DNA of 64,000 nucleotides, taken from the NCBI RefSeq assembly GCF_018069875.1, contig NZ_JAGQDF010000004.1, positions 62,001-126,000 on the forward strand, in the 5' to 3' direction. Origin of the DNA: Ideonella alba. Its GTDB lineage: Bacteria; Pseudomonadota; Gammaproteobacteria; Burkholderiales; Burkholderiaceae_C. The first letter of the stretch is position 1. Each line of letters begins with the position of its first letter. The position numbers were made by a program, and so were the translations under genes. The notes below the pieces were generated by a model. That model was not told where the DNA came from and did no database searches. It was given only the letters and a program-made list of their open reading frames with translations. Below are positions 17,378 to 24,276 of the stretch, one piece after another.

Positions 17378-17743
17378 TCACTTCGCGGGTTGCGCCACCG
17401 GCGGCTTGTCGACGTCGTTCTTGCGGCGGTGGATGACCTTGCTCTGGTGGTCCTGGCGCGCCTCGATCTTGGCCTGTTCGGCGGCGCTCAGCTTGCCATC
17501 GGCGGCGGCCCGGTCCTCGGCGGCGGAGATGCGCTTCTGGCCGCGCACGAGCTTGCGCTTCTCATGGTGCGTCAGCGAGCCGTCTGCCTTGCCCTGCTGG
17601 ATGCGTTGCTCCTGGTTGGCCTGGCGCTGGTCGATGCGGGCGGCGCCCGAGGCGGCGGTGGCCGTGGCGGTCTGGGCCATGGCACCGGCGGACAGGGCCA
17701 GCATCAGGGCGCCGAAGAGGGTGCGGGCGGACGGGGTCTGCAT
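17378..17743 (-). CDS. Secreted small protein with two EF-hand-like degenerate repeats
   Basis: 121 residues from ATG 17743, chosen because GGAG lies seven bases upstream; a TTG two codons earlier has no such site. The signal peptide is FGALMLALSAGAMAQ. The mature part is almost entirely polar and helical, with two repeats of the type GxxDGxLTxxExxxL (KADGSLTHHEKRKL and AADGKLSAAEQAKI) separated by QxxISAAED. This is a frequent periplasmic protein type in Burkholderiales and Xanthomonadales with no assigned role. The DG-L-E pattern resembles half of a calcium-binding loop but lacks several ligands. Confidence 0.75.
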   Translation of the reverse strand: MQTPSARTLFGALMLALSAGAMAQTATATAASGAARIDQRQANQEQRIQQGKADGSLTHHEKRKLVRGQKRISAAEDRAAADGKLSAAEQAKIEARQDHQSKVIHRRKNDVDKPPVAQPAK

Positions 17744-17839
17744 GTTCAATCTCCTTGTTCAACAGATGCCAGCCTGTGTGGCACCATGCGCAGACAACGC
17801 AGGCCGACCCAGCCCGGACCACAGCGAGTTTGCAAAGAA

Positions 17840-19333
17840 ATGTTGACGCCCCTCTCCGCCACCCCTCTTGCCGCCACCTCCCGCGCCACCACACAGGAGC
17901 GCCTGGCCGTCGCCAGCAGCCTGCTGCTCGAGCCCCACGCCCTGGATGAGATCCACCTGGCGCGCGCGCTGTCGGTGATCGGCGAACACCGCGTCGACGA
18001 TGCCGACCTGTACTTCCAGTACACCCGCCACGAGGGCTGGAGCCTGGAGGAAGGCATCGTCAAGAGCGGCAGCTTCTCGATCGACCAGGGCGTGGGCGTG
18101 CGCGCCGTGGCCGGCGAGAAGACCGCCTTCGCCTATTCGGATGAGCTGTCCGAGGCCGCGCTGCTGGATGCCGCGCGCACCGTGCGCACCATCGCCGCCG
18201 CCGGCCAGAGCCGGCGTGTCAAGGTGGGCGCGCCCAAGGTGGCGCCCAGCCGGCTGCTCTACGCGCCGCTGGACCCGATCGCCACGCTCGACAGCACGCA
18301 GAAGGTGGCGCTGCTCGAGAAGGTCGAGCGCATGGCCCGCGCCAAGGACCCGCGCATCGTGCAGGTGATGGCCGGCCTGGCCGCCGAGTACGACGTGGTG
18401 ATGGTGGCGCGCGCCGACGGCACCCGCGCCGCCGATGTGCGCCCGCTGGTGCGCCTGTCGGTCACCGTGATCGCCGAGCAGGGCGAGCGCCGCGAGGTGG
18501 GCACCGGCGGCGGCGGCGGCCGCTTCGGCCTGGGCTACTTCCAGGACAGCCACCTGACCGAGTACGTGGACCAGGCGGTGAACGCCGCGCTGACCAACCT
18601 GGAGTCACGCCCCGTGCCGGCCGGCGAGATGACGGTGGTGCTGGGCGCGGGCTGGCCCGGCGTGATGCTGCACGAAGCCGTGGGCCACGGCCTGGAGGGC
18701 GACTTCAACCGCAAGGGCTCGTCCACCTTCAGCGGCCGCATCGGCCAGCGCGTGGCGGCCAAGGGCGTCACCGTGCTCGATGACGGCACGCTGGCCGACC
18801 GCCGCGGTTCGCTCAACATCGACGACGAGGGCCATGCCACGCAGCGCAATGTGCTGATCGAGGACGGCATCCTGCGCGGCTACATCCAGGACAGCATGAA
18901 CGCCCGCCTGATGGGCGTGAAGCCCACCGGCAACGGCCGCCGCGAGAGCTACGCCCACGTGCCGATGCCGCGCATGACCAACACCTACATGCTGGCCGGC
19001 AACACGCCGCGCGAGGAGATCGTCGCCAGCATCAAGCGCGGCCTGTACGCCACCAACTTCGGTGGCGGCCAGGTCGACATCACCAGCGGCAAGTTCGTCT
19101 TCTCGGCGTCCGAGGCCTACTGGGTCGAGAACGGCCGCATCCAGTACCCGGTCAAGGGCGCCACGCTGATCGGCAACGGGCCCGACGCGATGAAGCGCGT
19201 CAGCATGATCGGCAACGACCTGGCGCTGGACTCCGGCGTGGGCACCTGCGGCAAGGACGGCCAGAGCGTGCCGGTGGGCGTGGGCCAGCCGACGCTGCGC
19301 ATCGACGGCCTGACCGTCGGTGGCACGGCCTGA
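17840..19333 (+). CDS. tldD: Metalloprotease TldD
   Basis: 497 residues. TldD pairs with TldE/PmbA to form a heterodimeric Zn protease that degrades small unfolded peptides, such as microcin B17 precursor and CcdA. The zinc-binding signature HEAVGHGLEGD begins at His278 (HExxxH). Further conserved segments are RKGSSTFSGRIGQRVA, YIQDSMNARLMGVKPTGNGRRESYAHVPMPRMTNTYM split over the active-site barrel, and GQSVPVGVGQPTLRIDGLTVGG at the end. ATG 17840 is the first that leaves a normal N-terminus. The pmbA partner is not in the window. Confidence 0.96.
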   Translation: MLTPLSATPLAATSRATTQERLAVASSLLLEPHALDEIHLARALSVIGEHRVDDADLYFQYTRHEGWSLEEGIVKSGSFSIDQGVGVRAVAGEKTAFAYSDELSEAALLDAARTVRTIAAAGQSRRVKVGAPKVAPSRLLYAPLDPIATLDSTQKVALLEKVERMARAKDPRIVQVMAGLAAEYDVVMVARADGTRAADVRPLVRLSVTVIAEQGERREVGTGGGGGRFGLGYFQDSHLTEYVDQAVNAALTNLESRPVPAGEMTVVLGAGWPGVMLHEAVGHGLEGDFNRKGSSTFSGRIGQRVAAKGVTVLDDGTLADRRGSLNIDDEGHATQRNVLIEDGILRGYIQDSMNARLMGVKPTGNGRRESYAHVPMPRMTNTYMLAGNTPREEIVASIKRGLYATNFGGGQVDITSGKFVFSASEAYWVENGRIQYPVKGATLIGNGPDAMKRVSMIGNDLALDSGVGTCGKDGQSVPVGVGQPTLRIDGLTVGGTA

Positions 19334-19369
19334 TCCCTTCACCTTCTTTCTGTCCCCGCTGGAGCCGCC

Positions 19370-20464
19370 ATGTGGTCCCCTTTCGGCAAGAACAAGCCTG
19401 GTGCCAAACCGGTGGTCGCCTCCGGTGTCGGGCCAGCGCCCGCCACGGACGCACCGCTGGCCATCGGCCTGCCCCAGGCCAGTGAGGCGGTGAACAAGGC
19501 CGTGGCCGGCGGCTGCCAGCTCGACCTGACGGCGCGGGTGTCGCCGCTGGTGCGGGTGAACCACCTGATGCGCGGCAGCAAGCTGTCTGCCCGCTACGGC
19601 GAATTTCTCCAGAACAGCAAGCCGGCCCAGATGCAGGTGGTGGAACAGCTGGTGCCGCTGCTGACCGTGCCACGCCGGCCGTCGGCCGCCGAGCGCTGGG
19701 CCGAGCAGCAGGGCAACGAGGCCGCCGCCCGTGCGCTGCTGCGCGAGGTGCCGCCCAACGAGTGGGGCTACTTCATGCCGCTGGCGCCGGGCCTGGGCAC
19801 GCTGGGCGCGGTGGGCAGCCTGACGGTGCCGCAGGCCACCTCGCGCTGGCGCAGCCTGTATCGGCTGAACTTCATCATGGACGGCGTCAGCCAGCTGGTG
19901 GGCGGGCGCCTGGACGGCCTGTCGCTGCTGGACATCGCCTGCAACTGGGGCGCCTTCGCGATCGAGGCGGCACTGCGCGGCGCGCAGGAGGTGGACGGCT
20001 TCGACATCCGCACCCAGAACATCGAGCGGGCGCGCCGCCTGTCCGGGTACTTCGGCACCGAAGCCAACACCCGCTTCTCGGTGGCCGATGTCTACGAATT
20101 CCAGCCCCAGCGCACCTATGACATCGTGCTGAACCTGGGCCTGATGTACCACATCACCAAGCCCTACGAGCTGGTGCGGGCCACGCATGCGCTGTGCAAA
20201 CACATGGCGGTGTTCGACACCGTGGTGCACCGCGAGCCCTTCTCGGGCTTCATCCTGGGCACCGGCGAGCACGCCCCCGAACACGCCGCCACCGCCACCG
20301 GCTGCGAGCTGCACCCCACCTACCGCGCGCTGATCGAGCTGGCCTACCTGGCCGGCTTCAAGGAAGTCATCGAGCTGCAGGGCGAGCCTGACCCCGCCTG
20401 GGCCGGCTTCAAGACCGACCCCTACGGCGTCGGTCAGCGGCGCTGCATCGTCGCCTTCAAGTGA
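19370..20464 (+). CDS. Class I SAM-dependent methyltransferase (CmoB/DUF1698-like)
   Basis: 364 residues. The Rossmann methyltransferase core begins near residue 170: LDGLSLLDIACNWGAFAIEAALRGAQEVDG (motif I with D-A-C-N-W-G), then DVYEFQPQRTYDIVLNLGLMYHITKPYELVRATHALC, close to the CmoB/tRNA (mo5U34) methyltransferase pattern (NLGLMYHxxxP). The N-terminal ~120 residues are unlike CmoB, so it is probably not the tRNA enzyme. The next gene, a left-handed beta-helix acyltransferase, overlaps it by four bases (GTGA). The pair resembles genes used in modification of surface glycans or secondary products; the substrate is unknown. Confidence 0.82.
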   Translation: MWSPFGKNKPGAKPVVASGVGPAPATDAPLAIGLPQASEAVNKAVAGGCQLDLTARVSPLVRVNHLMRGSKLSARYGEFLQNSKPAQMQVVEQLVPLLTVPRRPSAAERWAEQQGNEAAARALLREVPPNEWGYFMPLAPGLGTLGAVGSLTVPQATSRWRSLYRLNFIMDGVSQLVGGRLDGLSLLDIACNWGAFAIEAALRGAQEVDGFDIRTQNIERARRLSGYFGTEANTRFSVADVYEFQPQRTYDIVLNLGLMYHITKPYELVRATHALCKHMAVFDTVVHREPFSGFILGTGEHAPEHAATATGCELHPTYRALIELAYLAGFKEVIELQGEPDPAWAGFKTDPYGVGQRRCIVAFK

Positions 20465-21117
20465 GCACGCCACCCACTGCGCCGGCCGGGGCGCCGGGCA
20501 CCTCGCCCGCGATCTCGGTCCAGGACAAGGGCCAGCGCAATGTCATCGAGATCCCGCCCAACCTGCGGGGCGAACTCAAGCTGGTGATCAACGGTCACGA
20601 CAACCAGGTGCGCATCGGCGCCGGCGTCAAGCTGACGCGTTGTCGCCTGGACATCCGCGGCCACCATTGCACGATCGACATCGGCCAGGGCTGCCAGCTG
20701 GCCGGGGGCTTCGTGTGCCGCTCCAGCCACACGCGGCTGCTGATCGGCGACAAGACCACGATGATGGGCGCCACGATCACGATGCACGAGCCGGGCACGA
20801 TCCGCATCGGCACGGACTGCATGTTCGCGGCCGAGGTCCGGATGGACACCAGCGACATGCACAGCATCATCGATGTGGCCACGGGACGACGCATCAACCC
20901 GCCTGGCGACCTCGAGATCGGCGAGCACGTGTGGCTGGGCTTCGGCACCTACGTGCTCAAGGGTGCCCGCATCGGCGCCCACAGCATCGTGGGCGCCCGC
21001 GCCGTGGTCTCCGGCGAGGTTCCGCCGAACAGCCTGGCTGTCGGCGTGCCGGCCCGGGTGGTGCGCAGTGGCGTCAGCTGGGACCGCCGCCTGCTGCCCC
21101 TGTCCGAGGACGACTGA
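20461..21117 (+). CDS. Left-handed beta-helix (hexapeptide) acyltransferase
   Basis: 218 residues with a GTG start within the preceding stop. Residues ~30-195 carry imperfect hexapeptide repeats: QVRIGAGVKLTRCRLDIRGH, TIRIGTDCMFAAEVRMDTSD, then the family signature block IGEHVWLGFGTYVLKGARIGAHSIVGARAVV. A likely active-site His lies in TSDMHSIIDVATG. The closest types are maltose/galactoside and polysaccharide O-acetyltransferases. Cytosolic. Coupled with a methyltransferase, so both probably modify the same sugar. The N-terminal 25 residues are Pro/Ala-rich and disordered. Confidence 0.86.
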   Translation: MSTPPTAPAGAPGTSPAISVQDKGQRNVIEIPPNLRGELKLVINGHDNQVRIGAGVKLTRCRLDIRGHHCTIDIGQGCQLAGGFVCRSSHTRLLIGDKTTMMGATITMHEPGTIRIGTDCMFAAEVRMDTSDMHSIIDVATGRRINPPGDLEIGEHVWLGFGTYVLKGARIGAHSIVGARAVVSGEVPPNSLAVGVPARVVRSGVSWDRRLLPLSEDD

Positions 21118-21147
21118 CGCGGCCGCCGCCGCCCCTTCGCTCCGACC

Positions 21148-22575
21148 TCAGGGCCAGGCCGTCGGCGGCATCTGCGCATCCAGCTGGGCGATCACCGCCG
21201 CATGCGCCGGCGAGGCCGCCAGGTTGCGCAGCTCGCCGGGGTCGGCGACCACGTCGTAGAGCTCCTGCTCGCCGTTGGCATAGCGGATGTAGCGCCATTG
21301 CGCGGTGCGGATCGCATAGTCCAGGCCGGTGCTCTGCAGCGCATCGGCCTGGCGGCGGGTGATCAGCACCGGGCGATCCCAGGCCTGAGCCGGGTTGCTC
21401 AGCAGCGGCTGCAGGCTCTGGCCGTCCATCGAATAGGCCGGCGTCAGGCCATGCAGGCCCAGCAGGGTGGGCGCCAGGTCGGCCAGGCTGACCGGGGCGT
21501 TGACCACCGCCCCCGTCGTCTGGCCAGGCCGGCGGATCAGGAAGGGCACCCGGGTCGCGTGCTCCCACAACGCCATCTTGTGCCAGTGGAACTTCTCGCC
21601 CAGCATGAAGCCGTGGTCGCTCCAGAAGACCACCGTGGTGGTGTCGGCGTGCGGGCTGGCCGCCAGCGCGGCCAGCAGTCGGCCGATCTGCGCATCGACC
21701 CAGCTGATGCTGGCCAGGTAGCCGCGCACCGCCGAGGCCCACAGGCCCTGGCGCACGATGCAGTTGTGCATGTCAAAGCGCAGCGCGGTGGCGCGGCCTT
21801 CCGGGCCCAGATCGTCCAGGTCGTCCGGCGGGGCGTAGGGCAGCTGGATGCTGCTCAGCGGGTAGAGGTCGAAGTAGCGCTGCGGCACATACCAGCCGGT
21901 GTGGGTGCGGGTGAAGCCCACCGACAGGAAGAAGGGCTGGTCGGCGCTGTGCTGGTTCAGGAAATCGATGCCGGCCTGCGCATACTGGTAGTCGGGCTGG
22001 TTGTTGTCCTCGCCGCGCGCCGGTCCCCAGTCGAAGCCGTTCTCGCCCACCGGCGCCGGGCACTGCTTGTTGGTGTAGGGCATCGGGCTGGGCAGGGGCG
22101 TGGGCACCACCGACCAGATGTGGTCGATCTTGCCGAAGCGCTCGACGGTGTAGCCGGCGCTGGCGAACTGCTGGTCGACCGTCTGCTTGCCGGGGTTGAC
22201 GCTGCTGAAGGTGGCCGTGTTGTCGACCACCCCCGTGCGGCGCGGCAGCAGGCCCGACAGCACGCCAGCGCGCGCTGGCGAGCACACCGGTGCGGTGCAG
22301 TAGGCCCGCCGGAACACGGTGGAGCGGGCCGCCAGCGCATCCAGCGCAGGCGTGCGCACCTGGGGGTGGCCGCCCAGGAAGCCGACCCAGTCGTTCAGGT
22401 CGTCCACCGCGATCATCAGCACATTGCCGCTGATGGGCGGTGGCGGCGGGGGCGAGGGCGTGCCCGATCCGCCACCACCGCCGCAGGCCGTGGCCAGACC
22501 GCTCCAGCCGGCCAGGTGCAGCCAGCGCCGTCGGTTGATCAGCCCGGCCGGTGGCGGGGCGGGGTCACTGCTCAT
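21148..22575 (-). CDS. Sulfatase, Tat-type exported lipoprotein with Gly/Pro linker
   Basis: 475 residues from ATG 22575 (GGAAAGG lies upstream at good spacing). The N-terminus combines a twin-arginine motif (NRRRWLHLAG) with a lipobox ending LATAC (Cys31), then a Gly5 run and a Pro7 run, then the catalytic domain. The formylglycine signature CSPAR (Cys98 to Arg102), metal residues DD at 58-59 in IAVDDLNDW, and WSDHGFMLGEKFHWHK are intact, closest to iduronate-2-/choline-type sulfatases. It cleaves sulfate esters at the periplasmic face or cell surface. Cysteine maturation would need a formylglycine-generating enzyme, not present in the window. Confidence 0.9.
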   Translation of the reverse strand: MSSDPAPPPAGLINRRRWLHLAGWSGLATACGGGGGSGTPSPPPPPPISGNVLMIAVDDLNDWVGFLGGHPQVRTPALDALAARSTVFRRAYCTAPVCSPARAGVLSGLLPRRTGVVDNTATFSSVNPGKQTVDQQFASAGYTVERFGKIDHIWSVVPTPLPSPMPYTNKQCPAPVGENGFDWGPARGEDNNQPDYQYAQAGIDFLNQHSADQPFFLSVGFTRTHTGWYVPQRYFDLYPLSSIQLPYAPPDDLDDLGPEGRATALRFDMHNCIVRQGLWASAVRGYLASISWVDAQIGRLLAALAASPHADTTTVVFWSDHGFMLGEKFHWHKMALWEHATRVPFLIRRPGQTTGAVVNAPVSLADLAPTLLGLHGLTPAYSMDGQSLQPLLSNPAQAWDRPVLITRRQADALQSTGLDYAIRTAQWRYIRYANGEQELYDVVADPGELRNLAASPAHAAVIAQLDAQMPPTAWP

Positions 22576-22624
22576 CGGGGCCTTTCCACCCATGCGGGTG
22601 TCGGATCGGGCGACAGTCTAGGGC

Positions 22625-22653
22625 CTGTCCCGGACTGCAGATGATGCTAGACT
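22625..22653 (+). promoter_or_regulatory. Candidate promoter of the aroG leader transcript
   Basis: TGCTAGACT (22645-22653) is an extended -10-like element (TAGACT at 22648-22653). A weak -35-like CTGTCC lies at 22625-22630 with a 17-base spacer. The expected transcription start, about seven bases after the -10, coincides with the A of the leader ATG at 22660, so the leader mRNA may be leaderless. A nearly identical 13-base stretch occurs before the ECF sigma gene at 30159-30171. Confidence 0.5.
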
Positions 22654-22659
22654 TGGGTC

Positions 22660-22743
22660 ATGCATTGCGCATCGGCCTACTTTTTTGCGTACTTTTGGTT
22701 CTCGCCCCGATCGGCGGCTGGAGAGGCAATCGCGCGCAACTGA
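22660..22743 (+). CDS. Aromatic-rich leader peptide of aroG
   Basis: A 27-codon frame beginning ATG at 22660 and ending TGA at 22741-22743; a TAG in the same frame at 22648 excludes a longer protein. Codons 7-14 (22678-22701) encode YFFAYFWF: two Tyr, four Phe and one Trp in eight positions, with three TTT codons that are otherwise rare in this GC-rich DNA. No Shine-Dalgarno is seen, and the predicted transcript start is at or next to the ATG. The peptide itself is unlikely to have a function; ribosome stalling on its aromatic codons would report shortage of the end products of the pathway that AroG begins. See the attenuator entry. Confidence 0.85.
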   Translation: MHCASAYFFAYFWFSPRSAAGEAIARN

Positions 22744-22794
22744 GACCAAGCGAACACCCCCAGAAAACCGCCGGAACCCCCGGCGGTTTTTTTT
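22703..22794 (+). promoter_or_regulatory. Transcription attenuator of aroG (terminator/antiterminator)
   Basis: Terminator: AACCGCCGG (22766-22774), loop AACCC, CCGGCGGTT (22780-22788), extended by A4/T4 and followed by a run of eight T (22787-22794). Antiterminator: CGGCGGCTGG at 22712-22721 can pair with CCAG (22760-22763) plus CCGCCG (22768-22773), leaving an AAAA bulge, which consumes the terminator's 5' arm. Protector: CGCC (22703-22706) pairs with GGCG (22713-22716), occupying the antiterminator, and lies one codon after the aromatic run. A ribosome stalled on Tyr/Phe/Trp codons would cover the protector arm, free the antiterminator and allow aroG transcription; efficient translation restores termination. 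This is the logic of trp-type attenuation. Confidence 0.85.
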
Positions 22795-22834
22795 CGCCGG
22801 TCGGCCCCCAGCACCCACCCAGGAGAAGACCTCG

Positions 22835-23953
<1,119 letters not shown>

Positions 23954-24033
23954 AGTTCGCGCAAACCATGACGCGCCACCTCACCCCCTGAACTAGGATC
24001 TCGCATCCACAACAGGTTCAAGGGAGAGTTGCC

Positions 24034-24207
24034 ATGTCGTGTCTGAAGTCGTTCGCGTGTGCTGTCGCACTCGGTGCCAGCCTGTTGTCGTCGGTCGCTC
24101 AGGCAGCCGATGTGCGCATCAGCGCTCGGTCGACGCTGGCCGCGCCGGACGATGCGGGTTGGCAGGCATCGCTGTCTGCGCTGTGGAGCCGCTTGACCGG
24201 TCGTTGA
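24034..24207 (+). CDS. Small secreted protein, 57 residues
   Basis: ATG 24034 follows AGGGAGAG at a good distance. The signal peptide is typical: a positively charged start, then FACAVALGASLLSSVAQAAD with an AQA cleavage site, leaving a mature peptide of about 32 residues (starting near ADVRISARS and ending WSRLTGR). The mature peptide contains ALW and two Trp and a basic C-terminus, so it may be an amphipathic helix. I recognise no family. It lies alone between aroG and the convergent kinase operon, with AACTAGGATC at about 23992-24001 as a possible promoter element. It could be a secreted peptide or lie on the membrane. Confidence 0.6.
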   Translation: MSCLKSFACAVALGASLLSSVAQAADVRISARSTLAAPDDAGWQASLSALWSRLTGR

Positions 24208-24236
24208 CGGCCACCGGCCTCCCAGCGGTGGTCCAT

Positions 24237-24266
24237 CGGGCTTGAATGGCCATCGCGGCAAGCCCG
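24237..24266. terminator. Hairpin between converging small secreted gene and kinase operon
   Basis: CGGGCTTG (24237-24244) and CAAGCCCG (24259-24266) form a perfect 8-bp stem with a 14-base loop, in the 69-base gap between two convergent genes. No T-tract is present on either side, so termination is only suggested by position. Confidence 0.35.
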
Positions 24267-24276
24267 GCATGCGCCA

